64,000 bases of DNA from UBA6985 sp946536225. GTDB lineage: Bacteria > Bacillota_I > Bacilli_A > RF39 > UBA660. Position numbers and translations under genes: made by a program. A model generated the notes under the pieces. The model saw nothing but the letters and a program-made list of their open reading frames with translations. It made no database searches and was not told where the DNA came from. This document shows positions 32,574-41,799 of the stretch, one piece after another. Every line of letters begins with the position of its first letter. The first letter of the stretch is position 1. The DNA lies in contig CAMNEE010000002.1 in the NCBI GenBank assembly GCA_946536225.1, positions 62,001-126,000 of the forward strand, written 5' to 3'.

Positions 32574-34714
32574 TGAAAAATAATTATCAATTACTAATTA
32601 AATTTAAGTTGGATGAACCATTCAATATCAACTATATAAAAAACCAATGTAATCAATATCCGAATTATAAGATCTTAGTTGAAGTACAAAATACTAAAGG
32701 AATAACTTCTTCCATGTTAAAACAACTTGATGAAAATGTAGGAATTAGAATTGCTGGTGCATATGATGAAGAAAGAATTTCTAGATATAAAGGACAAACT
32801 TTTGGAAAGGAAACAACAGAAGATTATTATTACAATTCGGTTATTTATACAAGAAATGAAACAATTAAGATATTAGAAGAAATTGAAAAAATAGAATTTG
32901 GGATTAATAAAAATTGGTCAAGTATTCAAAAACTAATTTATATTTATGATAGATTAAAAACTGGAATAATGTATGATCCTAAATATGAACAAAGATTTTC
33001 AAGTGAAACTAGAAGCTTAAGAGGATTAATTACAAAACAAACCGTATGTGCCGGATATGCTGTTATTTTAAAAGAATTTTTGGATAGAAATAATATTGTC
33101 TGTGAATTTGCTAGAGGTGGTACTAAAAGTGGAGAAACCTCAGGACATGCTTGGAATATTGTAACTATTGATGGAAAAAAATATCCTATTGATTTGACAT
33201 GGGATAATTCAGTATTTCGATCTGGAAAATCAGGTAGTTTTGAGTTCCTTGGTCAAGATGTTTCAACTTTTAGTAAAAGACATCATCCTGCACCTGGTGA
33301 AAAAACTCAAGATTATGAACATACTTTATCACAAATAAATCCACAACTGTTAAAGCAAATATATACACAAATGGGTGTAGCAAGAGCAAGAGATTATAGT
33401 TCAACAACCTATCATGGAGTAAGAAATGATGGTTCAAGATTTATAGTTGCTCAAATTGGTGATTTAAAAAAAGATAATACAACTTATTATAGATATTATT
33501 TTGTTGAAATTTCAAAAGATGGAAAAAAGCAATTACCATTAATACTTTATGGTGAAACAAATATTACGCGTATGGTTGAATCAAAAAAGTTTGGAGAAAA
33601 ACTTCCTCCAAATCTTGAAGACGCAATTAGTAATATTTTATTTTCTAGAGAAAATATTGCTGATTCAATTTTTAAGAAAACATATTATATTGGTAGAGTT
33701 GGAAAGAATGCAGTTGGGAATAAAATTGAATTAGTATCATCTTATCAAGAAATACCAAAACCACAAGAAAAAAGAGAATTATTTACATATCCAACACGAA
33801 GATACACAAGAAGTAATGGAAGTGTGTTTATAGCTCAACAAATGTTTGATAAAGCACAACAAGCAAACGGTATTTATTATATGAGATATGATATATTGGA
33901 AATGGTTAACGAAAACGGAAAAGAAGTATTAAAGAAAAATACTGTTTATACAGAAAGAAACTTTTTTAAAGATACAAGACAAAGTATGGTTGATGATTAT
34001 TTAAGTAGAGAAAGACTTGATAGAAAAGTTAGAGAAGCGGGAGGATATATAGGCTATTATGATGAAAATGGAGTAAGAACTTATAATCCTAAGTTAGTTG
34101 AATATTTTGAAACATCAAAAAGAATAGATATTGATTCAATAAGTAAACAGAATCAACCAAATAATATTCCTATAAAAATAATTCCAACTTTTAGCGAGTT
34201 AAAAGATTTAGCATCAAAGTATGAGTTATTTATTGACTTAAACGATCAACATGGTTCCGATATTTCTAAAATAAAAATTAGAGATATTAAAACTGGACAA
34301 ATTCAAACTGATAAATCTATTATAGATAAAGCAATATTTGCAAATATATGGCTTGAAGCTGCAGGGGTAAAAGTTTATGGTGATGAACCAAGACCGGGAG
34401 AAAAATACGCTTTTAATGGATCATCAGAAGAACTTTATAATACAATTTGCAAAGAGTTACTAGATTCATGCAAAAGAAAAGGCGTTATTGATACAGTAGA
34501 TTTGTTAAGAAAAATTGATGATATAAATAACTATAAATATAATAAAGATATAGTTGTTAAGTTATTTAGAACTCCATATCAAACTGAAATAATAAATAAA
34601 TTATTTCTTGAGTCACTAGGTATTAGTCAACCAGTACAAACTCCAGAAACTTTATATACGATGGGTTATGCTGGTAATTTAGCCTATGGTGATAACGAGC
34701 AAAAAAGAAGATGA
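32573..34714 (+). CDS. Large transglutaminase-like cysteine protease/transferase
   Basis: The 713 residues carry a transglutaminase-core triad: Cys159 in TVCAGYA, His192 in GHAWNI and Asp207 in PIDLTWDN. The first 70 residues resemble a further LRR-like stretch. The rest (about 240-713) is unassigned, with two copies of a beta-rich unit (YHGVRNDGSRFIVAQIGD and YTRSNGSVFIAQQMFD). Bacterial members are often proteases, transpeptidases or toxins. There is no signal peptide, so the target is inside the cell unless another route exports it. It overlaps the LRR gene by 1 nt. Confidence 0.75.
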   Translation: MKNNYQLLIKFKLDEPFNINYIKNQCNQYPNYKILVEVQNTKGITSSMLKQLDENVGIRIAGAYDEERISRYKGQTFGKETTEDYYYNSVIYTRNETIKILEEIEKIEFGINKNWSSIQKLIYIYDRLKTGIMYDPKYEQRFSSETRSLRGLITKQTVCAGYAVILKEFLDRNNIVCEFARGGTKSGETSGHAWNIVTIDGKKYPIDLTWDNSVFRSGKSGSFEFLGQDVSTFSKRHHPAPGEKTQDYEHTLSQINPQLLKQIYTQMGVARARDYSSTTYHGVRNDGSRFIVAQIGDLKKDNTTYYRYYFVEISKDGKKQLPLILYGETNITRMVESKKFGEKLPPNLEDAISNILFSRENIADSIFKKTYYIGRVGKNAVGNKIELVSSYQEIPKPQEKRELFTYPTRRYTRSNGSVFIAQQMFDKAQQANGIYYMRYDILEMVNENGKEVLKKNTVYTERNFFKDTRQSMVDDYLSRERLDRKVREAGGYIGYYDENGVRTYNPKLVEYFETSKRIDIDSISKQNQPNNIPIKIIPTFSELKDLASKYELFIDLNDQHGSDISKIKIRDIKTGQIQTDKSIIDKAIFANIWLEAAGVKVYGDEPRPGEKYAFNGSSEELYNTICKELLDSCKRKGVIDTVDLLRKIDDINNYKYNKDIVVKLFRTPYQTEIINKLFLESLGISQPVQTPETLYTMGYAGNLAYGDNEQKRR

Positions 34715-34737
34715 CTTAAATAAGTCATCTTTTTTTA
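34708..34737 (+). terminator. Intrinsic terminator
   Basis: Stem AAGATGACTT/AAGTCATCTT followed by T7; it overlaps the stop codon. Confidence 0.88.
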
Positions 34738-34738
34738 T

Positions 34739-34764
34739 AAAAAAAATCAAACTACAAAGTTTGA
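34739..34764 (-). terminator. Terminator of tRNA-Gly
   Basis: Minus strand: stem TCAAACT/AGTTTGA, then T8, 13 nt past the tRNA CCA end. Confidence 0.8.
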
Positions 34765-34777
34765 CGTAATATACAAA

Positions 34778-34852
34778 TGGAGCAAGTGAAGGGAATCGAA
34801 CCCTCGTCTCGACCTTGGCAAGGTCGCATTCTAGCCGTTGAACCACACCTGC
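34778..34852 (-). tRNA. tRNA-Gly (anticodon GCC)
   Basis: This is a 75-nt cloverleaf including an encoded CCA. The acceptor pairs GCAGGTG/CACTTGC (one G-U), the anticodon stem is CGACC/GGTCG with loop TTGCCAA, and the T-arm is CGAGGGTTCGATTCCC-like. It is a single-gene unit with its own promoter and terminator. No other tRNA is nearby. Confidence 0.97.
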
Positions 34853-34869
34853 ATTTCAAATACATACTT

Positions 34870-34898
34870 AATATATCAAACATACGGGAGGAAATCAA
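34870..34898 (-). promoter_or_regulatory. tRNA-Gly promoter
   Basis: Minus strand TTGATT, 17 nt, TATATT; the -10 ends about 17 nt before the mature tRNA. Confidence 0.65.
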
Positions 34899-34943
34899 GA
34901 TAAAATTAATAAAGTTTCTACTATATTATTTTTATTTATATCA

Positions 34944-34952
34944 TGGTATAAT
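34944..34952 (+). promoter_or_regulatory. Extended -10 promoter
   Basis: TGGTATAAT 23 nt before ATG 34976. Confidence 0.6.
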
Positions 34953-34975
34953 CAAGAAGATAAGAGGTTATAAAT

Positions 34976-37072
34976 ATGAGAAAGCATATGAGAGATATAA
35001 AGAAGAAAATTGTAAATTTTAACTTTAAAAAAGCCGCTGCTAATTTTAAATATAACGCCATTCAATTCGTTTTATACAATAGACAATATATATTATTTGT
35101 TATATTAACATTATTAAGCTGTATATTCGTAAGAACTTTTACTATTAAAGATGGTTTTAACTTTAAAGCCACATTCTTTGATTTAAGTATAATTATGTTA
35201 ATAGGCAGTCTAGGTTATTTATTCAAAGTTAAGAATCAGTTTAAATATTGGAATACATGTATGATTATTATTACAATCATTAACATGATAAATGGTATTT
35301 ATTTTAAATTCTTTAATAACTTTGTAACTGTAGGATTACTTCAAACATTAGGCCAAACAGGAGAAGTAACAGATGCAGTAATTGCTAAACTATCATGGAA
35401 TAACTTTGTATATTTATTATCTCCAATTATATTTTTAATTTGTCATATCAGATTAAAGAAAAGAGATTATATTAGTTTAGTTGAAAAAATAGAAGTTAGT
35501 AAGAAATTATTAACTAATACTTTAATTATTAGTTTTATTCTATTATTCATAAATATAGCAACTCTTGAATCAAAAGACGTATCAAGACTTACTAAACAAT
35601 GGAATAGAGAATACATAGTTGAAAGATTTGGTATTATTATCTATCAAGAAAATGATATTATTCAAACAGTTCAAACTCAACTAAGATCTTTATTTGGTAA
35701 GGAAGAAGCATATGAAAAATTCGAGACTTTCTATCAAGAACATCCATATACACCTTCAAATAATAAATATACTAATAAGTATGAAGACTATAATGTTATA
35801 GCTATTCACTTAGAAAGTATTATGAATTTCTTAATAGGACTTAAGATAAATGGTGTAGAAGTAACTCCTAATTTAAATAAAATAGCAGGTGAATCATTAT
35901 ACTTTGATAACTTCTATTCTCAAGTATCAGTAGGTACATCTTCTGATGCAGAGTTTACTTTCAATACTAGTTTGATGCCAGTTCAAAGTGGTACAGTATT
36001 TGTTTCTTACTATAATAGAAAATATCAAACACTTGAAACATTATTAAAACCAAAAGGATATTATACCTTCTCAATGCATGGCAATAAAGCTACTATGTGG
36101 AATAGAAGTAAGATGCATCCAACTCTAGGATATGAGAAATTCTATTCAGAAGATTCATATAATATAGATGAAATAGTTGGATTAGGTTTATCAGATAGAT
36201 CATTCTTCTTACAAAGCGAGAATAAGTTAGAAGATATTAAGAAGATGATTGATACAAGTGATAAATACAATAATTACATGGGAACAATGATCATGTTATC
36301 TAACCATACTCCTTGGATGGATCCAATATATCTAGAAGGTGAAGAATCATTTGATATTACTTACCATACAGGTGAAAAAGACCCTGAAACTGGAGAAGAA
36401 AAAATACTTGATTATCTTAAAGACCCAAAGATTGAAACAATAGGAAGATTTATTCAAGCAGCTCATTATGCTGATAAACAACTAGGTCAATTCTTTGAAT
36501 ATGTTAAAACATCAGGATTATACAATAAGACATTATTTGTAATGTATGGAGACCATCCTGCTCAAATAGGATGGACACAATTTAGTAGATATAATAATTA
36601 TAATTTTGTAGACGGAGGATTCTATGAAGAAGGAGACGAAGGATACGATGAATTTGATTATTACGATAATGAATTATTTAGAAAAGTTCCATTAATCATC
36701 TGGGACCCAGCAGGAAGAGTAGAACCTAAGAGAGTAAGCTATCCAATGGGTATGATAGATGTACTTCCAACAGTAGCTAATATGATTGGTATTAAACCAG
36801 TATATGCTCTAGGTCATGATATATTTGAAATTAAAAATGATAACATTGTAGTATTCCCAAATGGTAACTTCTTAACTAATAAAGTTTACTATAGAAGTTC
36901 AAAAGGAGATTATAGATTATTATCAACTGATAATAATATTACTCTAGATGAAAATTATATTAAGGATCGTGTTAAAAAAACAGAAGATATATTAGAAGTA
37001 TCAAATGATATAATAGTATATGATCTTATTAAAGAACATGAAGAAAGAAGTGAACTAGATGAAAAAAAATAA
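34976..37072 (+). CDS. ltaS: LTA synthase-family phosphoglycerol transferase
   Basis: The 698 residues include five N-terminal membrane spans (about 38-205) and a large extracellular sulfatase-fold domain (about 265-640). The metal and nucleophile motifs are present: AIHLES near 268, and the nucleophile Thr321 in VGTSSDAEF, with MHGNK and YGDHPAQ near 525. LtaS transfers glycerol phosphate from phosphatidylglycerol to lipoteichoic acid; alkaline-phosphatase-like relatives with other substrates also exist. The C-terminus is acidic and short. It overlaps the next gene by 14 nt. The ribosome binding site is AGAGG. Confidence 0.9.
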   Translation: MRKHMRDIKKKIVNFNFKKAAANFKYNAIQFVLYNRQYILFVILTLLSCIFVRTFTIKDGFNFKATFFDLSIIMLIGSLGYLFKVKNQFKYWNTCMIIITIINMINGIYFKFFNNFVTVGLLQTLGQTGEVTDAVIAKLSWNNFVYLLSPIIFLICHIRLKKRDYISLVEKIEVSKKLLTNTLIISFILLFINIATLESKDVSRLTKQWNREYIVERFGIIIYQENDIIQTVQTQLRSLFGKEEAYEKFETFYQEHPYTPSNNKYTNKYEDYNVIAIHLESIMNFLIGLKINGVEVTPNLNKIAGESLYFDNFYSQVSVGTSSDAEFTFNTSLMPVQSGTVFVSYYNRKYQTLETLLKPKGYYTFSMHGNKATMWNRSKMHPTLGYEKFYSEDSYNIDEIVGLGLSDRSFFLQSENKLEDIKKMIDTSDKYNNYMGTMIMLSNHTPWMDPIYLEGEESFDITYHTGEKDPETGEEKILDYLKDPKIETIGRFIQAAHYADKQLGQFFEYVKTSGLYNKTLFVMYGDHPAQIGWTQFSRYNNYNFVDGGFYEEGDEGYDEFDYYDNELFRKVPLIIWDPAGRVEPKRVSYPMGMIDVLPTVANMIGIKPVYALGHDIFEIKNDNIVVFPNGNFLTNKVYYRSSKGDYRLLSTDNNITLDENYIKDRVKKTEDILEVSNDIIVYDLIKEHEERSELDEKK

Positions 37073-37769
37073 AGATAAACTAACTAAAGAAGAAAAAAAA
37101 GAATTAAAAAAACAAAAGAAAGAAAATGCTAATCCAATTGTAAAAAAATCAATTATCTTTGTTATAGTTATCATTTTAGTAATGGCTTTAGTAGGTGTAC
37201 TATTAGCAGTTTTACTTAAGAAACCAGAAACTAAGCCAGAAGGGACTAAACAAACATTAAGTGCACTTGATAAATATGGATACACTCTTGATGATAAAGA
37301 TACTAAACTTTATAAAGAAGAGTTTGAAAAATTAAAAGCAAACCTTGAATCACAAAGTGTAGACTTTGATGCTTATGCTGAGTCTATTGCCAAATTATTT
37401 GTAATTGATTTTTATTCCTTGGATAATAAAATAAACAAATATGATGTAGGTGGAGTAGAATTTGTATTCCCTGATTATAAAGATACATTTAAAATAAAAG
37501 CTCAGGATACAGTTTATAATTATCTTGAAGATAATACTAAGGGAAATAGAAAGGGAACACTTCCAATAGTTGATTCAGTAACCATTACTTCAAGTGAAAA
37601 ATCTAAATTCATTTATACTCCAGGTGGAGATAAAACAAAGAAAAAAGAATATGATTCATATGAAATCAAATATACTAATACATATAACATTTCTCAAGGA
37701 TATGATACAGAAGGAGAAATAGATATTATTAGAGATGGAGATTTTCTATATATAGTATCAAGAAAATAA
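37059..37769 (+). CDS. Membrane-anchored unknown protein, partner of LTA synthase-like gene
   Basis: The 236 residues have a very Lys-rich cytoplasmic start, one membrane span (about 30-52), and then about 180 residues outside. The external part has no recognised family; it has a helical segment (YKEEFEKLKANLESQ) and a beta-rich rest. It starts inside the end of the LTA-synthase-like gene (14-nt overlap), so it probably acts with it at the cell surface. That is inference from coupling. Confidence 0.65.
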   Translation: MKKNKDKLTKEEKKELKKQKKENANPIVKKSIIFVIVIILVMALVGVLLAVLLKKPETKPEGTKQTLSALDKYGYTLDDKDTKLYKEEFEKLKANLESQSVDFDAYAESIAKLFVIDFYSLDNKINKYDVGGVEFVFPDYKDTFKIKAQDTVYNYLEDNTKGNRKGTLPIVDSVTITSSEKSKFIYTPGGDKTKKKEYDSYEIKYTNTYNISQGYDTEGEIDIIRDGDFLYIVSRK

Positions 37770-37792
37770 CTATTACATAGTTATTTTTTTTC
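37765..37792 (+). terminator. Intrinsic terminator
   Basis: Stem AATAACTA/TAGTTATT, then eight T; it begins in the stop codon. Confidence 0.8.
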
Positions 37793-37812
37793 TCATATAT
37801 TTATAAATAGTA

Positions 37813-37821
37813 TGGTATAAT
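37813..37821 (+). promoter_or_regulatory. Extended -10 promoter
   Basis: TGGTATAAT 17 nt before ATG 37839. Confidence 0.6.
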
Positions 37822-37838
37822 GAAGTAGGTGGTTTAAT

Positions 37839-38420
37839 ATGGCAAAGATTAAAAAAGAAACAAATAAAAAAGAAGAAAAAAAAGAAGTAGTATTTATTAC
37901 TAAAGAACTAAAAAGAAAAGAAACAGACAGTGAAGAATTTGTTAAAATAAAAGCATTTTTTATTATACTTGTAATTATACTTGTTTTACTTGGATTATTA
38001 GCGCTTTTAAATGGAAACTTTGTTACTAAAGATTATTCAGAAGAAACAACTACAACAACTACAACAACAGTAACATATGATTCATCATTATTAACTGTTG
38101 ATAGAGTATTTAATGTAACTGATAAATCATATTTAGTATTATTCTATAATTCAAAAGATGAAGCTGAAAAAGAATATGTTGATGGCTTAATTGATAAGTA
38201 TGATGATTCTACTACTAAATTATATAAAGTTGATATGTCAGATCCTATGAACAAAACTTATTATAATGAATCTGGAACTGAGAATACTTCTCCAAGCACT
38301 AGTAAAGATATAGTTATTACTAGAACTACATTAATGACAATTAAGAAGAAAAAGGTAACTAAATATCAAACTGATAAAGCAGAAATGGCTAAAGTTTTAA
38401 ATACTAAAAAAGATGAATAA
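37839..38420 (+). CDS. Membrane-anchored protein with thioredoxin-like domain lacking CxxC
   Basis: The 193 residues have a Lys/Glu-rich start, one span (about 44-64), a Thr-rich linker (eight Thr in a row near 75), and an external domain: SYLVLFYNSKDEAEKEYVDG, then TTKLYKVDMSDPMNKTYY. These suggest a thioredoxin fold, but the active-site cysteines are absent, so it cannot be a disulfide enzyme. It may be a binding or sensing module. The ribosome binding site is GTAGGTGG. Confidence 0.6.
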   Translation: MAKIKKETNKKEEKKEVVFITKELKRKETDSEEFVKIKAFFIILVIILVLLGLLALLNGNFVTKDYSEETTTTTTTTVTYDSSLLTVDRVFNVTDKSYLVLFYNSKDEAEKEYVDGLIDKYDDSTTKLYKVDMSDPMNKTYYNESGTENTSPSTSKDIVITRTTLMTIKKKKVTKYQTDKAEMAKVLNTKKDE

Positions 38421-38436
38421 TTTTCATCTTTTTTTA
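38409..38436 (+). terminator. Intrinsic terminator
   Basis: Stem AAAGATGAA/TTCATCTTT, then T-run; it includes the stop codon. Confidence 0.85.
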
Positions 38437-38443
38437 TGTTCTA

Positions 38444-38452
38444 TGATATACT
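38444..38452 (+). promoter_or_regulatory. Extended -10 promoter
   Basis: TGATATACT 18 nt before ATG 38471. Confidence 0.5.
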
Positions 38453-38470
38453 TATTGTAGGGTGGTAATA

Positions 38471-39679
38471 ATGAAAAACTTAAAGAAAATATATAAATTA
38501 GATAATGCTCATCATAAGAATAATTATACTTTTCTTGAGGTTGTAATTATTGCCTTTATCTTTGGTCTAATTGTATGTGGTCTAACATCTTTTATAGTTT
38601 ATAATATTGCTGAAAAGACTATATTTGATTCTAATTTACAAGATGTAGTATCAACATATAAAGATATTGAAAATAAGTATTATGAGGATGTAGACACTAA
38701 AAAACTTGCGGATTCTGCTATAAATGGAATGTTTGACTATTTAGGAGAGAAGTACTCAGAACTATTAGATACTACTCATGCATCTAACCTTACTACTTCC
38801 TTGAAAGATAACTACACAGGTGTAGGAATACAAGTATATAAGAAAGATGGAAGATTCTTTATTTATAGTGTTATAGCTAATAGTATTGCTGACTCCGCGG
38901 GACTTCAAGCAAAAGATGAATTATTAATGGTTAATAAAAAGAAACTTTCAAGTGAACTAGAATTAAATGATATTTCATCATTAATTCATGAGAAAGATGA
39001 AGTATATATAAAAGTACTAAGAGACACTAAGGAATTTGAATATAATCTAAAAGTAAGTAATGTTACTATTCCTGTTATTACAAGTAAATTAATTATTAAC
39101 GATAATAAAAGAATAGGATATATCTATATTGATTCGTTTACTAGTAATGTAGGAGATCAGTTTAGAAATGAACTTGAACTTTTAGAACATCGTGGAATAG
39201 ATAGCTTAATTATTGATGTAAGAAATAATACAGGCGGATACTTATCAGGTGTTGATGAAATAGCTAATATATTTATAAAAAAGGGTAAAAAAATTTATTC
39301 TCTTGAGGGAAAAGATTTAAATAGAGAATCATTTGATGATACTGATGAAAAAAGAGATTATCCAATAGTTGTGCTTATTAATGAGTATAGTGCATCAGCA
39401 AGTGAAGTATTATCTCTTGCCTTAAAAGAATCATATGGAGCAATTCTGATTGGTTCTAAAACATATGGAAAAGGTAAAGTACAAGAAGTATCTTCTTTAA
39501 GTGATGATGCAATGATAAAATATACAACTGCTAAATGGTATTCACCAAATGGTAATAATATAGATGGAGTAGGTATAACTCCAGGAATAAAGGTTTCTCA
39601 AAATATTGAGTATATTCTTAAACAAGATGGAGCAATTGACTCTCAATTAGAAAAAGCGAAATCATTTTTATCAAATTAA
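38471..39679 (+). CDS. Carboxy-terminal processing protease (S41 family)
   Basis: The 402 residues have one N-terminal membrane anchor (about 22-47), a PDZ domain (about 112-190: YTGVGIQVYKKDG, SAGLQAKDELLMVN) and the S41 catalytic domain (about 210-370) with NTGGYL, YSASASEVL (nucleophile Ser) and SKTYGKGKVQ (general base Lys). CtpA/CtpB-type proteases cut secreted or membrane proteins outside the cell. The usual C-terminal peptidoglycan-binding domain is missing. ATG 38471 follows AGGGTGG. Confidence 0.93.
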   Translation: MKNLKKIYKLDNAHHKNNYTFLEVVIIAFIFGLIVCGLTSFIVYNIAEKTIFDSNLQDVVSTYKDIENKYYEDVDTKKLADSAINGMFDYLGEKYSELLDTTHASNLTTSLKDNYTGVGIQVYKKDGRFFIYSVIANSIADSAGLQAKDELLMVNKKKLSSELELNDISSLIHEKDEVYIKVLRDTKEFEYNLKVSNVTIPVITSKLIINDNKRIGYIYIDSFTSNVGDQFRNELELLEHRGIDSLIIDVRNNTGGYLSGVDEIANIFIKKGKKIYSLEGKDLNRESFDDTDEKRDYPIVVLINEYSASASEVLSLALKESYGAILIGSKTYGKGKVQEVSSLSDDAMIKYTTAKWYSPNGNNIDGVGITPGIKVSQNIEYILKQDGAIDSQLEKAKSFLSN

Positions 39680-39689
39680 CTAATTGTAA

Positions 39690-39718
39690 TTGATTAATAA
39701 AATAAAATAATCTATTAT
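39690..39718 (+). promoter_or_regulatory. Promoter TTGATT-17-TATTAT
   Basis: TTGATT 39690-39695 and TATTAT 39713-39718, 17 nt before ATG 39736. Confidence 0.55.
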
Positions 39719-39735
39719 TAAACTATGGAGGATAT

Positions 39736-40752
39736 ATGAAAAGGAAGTTTAAATTATTATTAGTACTTTGTACTATGTTTTTACTAGCTGGATGTAGTTT
39801 AAAACAAGATTACAACGTTGATATAACAAGCGATAAAAAAGTGTCTATAGGATACACAATTGGAATGGATGATGAATTAATTGACCTATTCTTATCTCAA
39901 TCTACAGATAGTATCGATGCTGAAGAAAGAGAAGATGAAGAAGGAGAAGAGGAAGAAGAAAAAGAAATCACTGATGAAGATAGATGGAATTATCTTACTG
40001 AAAGTTTGATTGATGAAAACTCTAAATCTGGTTTTTCATATGAGAAATACGAAAAAGATAATCTTAAAGGATATAAGTTTACATCTAAAAAAGTAAGTAT
40101 TGATGAAGTTACTAAAACTGAAAAAGTAGACAGATTCTATTTAGATGGTGGAAATAATACAAGCGCAACTGATTCACAAGATGTACTAGAAGAAATTCTT
40201 AAGAGTCCATTATTTATTTTAGATGGAAAAACTTACAAATCTAACATGGCATTTAAAGTATCTGATCAAATTTCAGGTTCTGAAGACTATTTTGATCTAT
40301 TAGATATGAAATTAGTTGTTACTTTACCAACTAAAGCTACTTCTAATAACGCAACTACTGTTTCAGAAGATGGTAAAACTTTAACTTGGGATTTATCTAA
40401 GATTAAGGATGAAAATATTGATTTTGAATTTGCATTCTCAAATATTAGTTTACCTATAATTATTGGTGGAGCTGTATGTGTCGTTGTTGTAATTTGTGTT
40501 ATTTACTTCGCAATTTTCCGTAAAAAGAAAACTAATACAGATGCACCAGCACCAGTAGAAACAACTGCTTTTGATTCTACAACTACACCTGTTGCTCCAG
40601 TAGCAGAAGCTCCTGTTGGTGAAACACCAGTTGTTGAAACACCTGTAGCACAAGCTCCAGCTGAAACACCAACAGTAGAAACACCTACAGATGCAGTACC
40701 AGCTGAACAACCTACTGGAGAAACAAGTTCAGAAAACAATCAAGGAATGTAA
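39736..40752 (+). CDS. LppM-like lipoprotein with second, C-terminal membrane span
   Basis: The 338 residues have a lipoprotein signal with lipobox LLAGC (Cys near 20) and a beta-rich LppM-like external domain starting DYNVDITSDKKVSIGY. An acidic stretch lies at 58-80, a membrane span at about 236-258, then KKK and a Pro/Glu/Ala/Thr repeat tail (APVAEAPVGETPVVETPV). The predicted topology is unusual: lipid at the N-terminus and a stop-transfer span, placing the Pro-rich tail in the cytoplasm. The ribosome binding site is TGGAGG. Confidence 0.75.
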   Translation: MKRKFKLLLVLCTMFLLAGCSLKQDYNVDITSDKKVSIGYTIGMDDELIDLFLSQSTDSIDAEEREDEEGEEEEEKEITDEDRWNYLTESLIDENSKSGFSYEKYEKDNLKGYKFTSKKVSIDEVTKTEKVDRFYLDGGNNTSATDSQDVLEEILKSPLFILDGKTYKSNMAFKVSDQISGSEDYFDLLDMKLVVTLPTKATSNNATTVSEDGKTLTWDLSKIKDENIDFEFAFSNISLPIIIGGAVCVVVVICVIYFAIFRKKKTNTDAPAPVETTAFDSTTTPVAPVAEAPVGETPVVETPVAQAPAETPTVETPTDAVPAEQPTGETSSENNQGM

Positions 40753-40767
40753 TACATTCCTTTTTTT
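40744..40767 (+). terminator. Intrinsic terminator
   Basis: GGAATGT/ACATTCC stem around the stop codon, then seven T. Confidence 0.85.
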
Positions 40768-40774
40768 GTGCATA

Positions 40775-40806
40775 AAAAAATATAGATTATTAAATCTATA
40801 TTTTAT
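40775..40806 (-). terminator. Terminator of rnhC
   Basis: Minus strand ATATAGATT/AATCTATAT stem followed by T7. Confidence 0.8.
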
Positions 40807-41714
40807 AGTAAACTTTTAATTTTATCAGTGTTTTTATAATTTAACTTAGCACAATGTTTTAGTTCATTAAAACCAAACTTACGAGCTATATCAACACCTT
40901 TAGCATCAACTTTATCACTTGCACCATATGGTAGAACTCCATATTTACTAGCTAGTTTTTCCATTTCTTGTAAGAATACATATCTAGATATAATAGATGC
41001 TACAGCAACACTTAAACACTTATCTTCAGCTTTAGTAGTAAACCATATCTTTTGACAGATATCCTTTTCACCCTTTAAGTAGTTGTAGTATAGATTTCTT
41101 TCACAGAATTGATCAACTACAATATATGAGTGTTTATTCTCTGGATTACTGTTCAACTTAAATAGTGCTTTATTATGTAATTGAGCTTTTATCTTATTTA
41201 AATTACTATTTTCTAAATTATTATATTCTTCATTAGTCATTATATAAGTTTCGTGAACAATATTCTTGATTAGAGCTGGAGCTATTCTTTTAATAGTCTC
41301 ATCAGTAATTTTTTTAGAGTCTCTTACACCTAATTTTAATACAAATGGTATTTTTTCTTTAGGTACATATGAAGCTGTTACTACAACAGGTCCAAAGTAG
41401 TCTCCAGTACCAACTTCATCTGATCCAATTGTACTTGTATGATTAAAAATAGAATTTTCCGGTTTATCAGCATCAACATCTCTGTTATTAACCATCATTT
41501 CTCTTTGTTTCCACCATTCATAGTCAATATCAGCAGCAATACCTTGAAGTACAAGTTTACCTGATTCATATAGAGTTACTACAGTACCAGCACCATCATT
41601 ACTTTGAAATACAGCATAAGGAGGTGTTTTTAATGTAAATGTATCTTTATAATGTTCATATATTTCATCTTTTAAATTATCACTTATTTTATAAGAATAT
41701 GTTTTATTATTCAT
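40803..41714 (-). CDS. rnhC: Ribonuclease HIII
   Basis: The 303 residues open with an N-terminal TBP-like substrate-binding domain (about 1-85, YEWWKQRE). The RNase H fold follows with the metal motif GSDEVGTGDYFGP near 96, where Asp and Glu of DEVG bind metal. DSKK is near 132, VVDQF near 200 and the C-terminal acidic residue is in DKVDAKG. It removes RNA from RNA-DNA hybrids. The long N-terminal domain separates HIII from HII. The ribosome binding site is GGAG, 8 nt upstream. Confidence 0.95.
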   Translation of the reverse strand: MNNKTYSYKISDNLKDEIYEHYKDTFTLKTPPYAVFQSNDGAGTVVTLYESGKLVLQGIAADIDYEWWKQREMMVNNRDVDADKPENSIFNHTSTIGSDEVGTGDYFGPVVVTASYVPKEKIPFVLKLGVRDSKKITDETIKRIAPALIKNIVHETYIMTNEEYNNLENSNLNKIKAQLHNKALFKLNSNPENKHSYIVVDQFCERNLYYNYLKGEKDICQKIWFTTKAEDKCLSVAVASIISRYVFLQEMEKLASKYGVLPYGASDKVDAKGVDIARKFGFNELKHCAKLNYKNTDKIKSLL

Positions 41715-41770
41715 GGAATTATCTCCTTTTCACGTATTAATTATACTATATATTTTAATATTATAAAACA

Positions 41771-41799
41771 AAAGAAAAAGTCGATTAATGTCGACTTTT
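41771..41799 (-). terminator. Terminator of prsA
   Basis: Minus strand AAAAGTCGA/TCGACTTTT stem, then T-rich sequence. Confidence 0.8.

Noticed and set aside
34777..35022. Open frame of 81 codons on the plus strand
   Set aside because: Its first third is the antisense of tRNA-Gly; no ribosome binding site is present. The KGIEPSSRPWQGR-type start is a common false protein made from tRNA antisense.
40503..40739. Minus-strand frames over the Pro-rich lipoprotein tail
   Set aside because: They are low-complexity mirrors of the CCA/GAA repeats, without ribosome binding sites.
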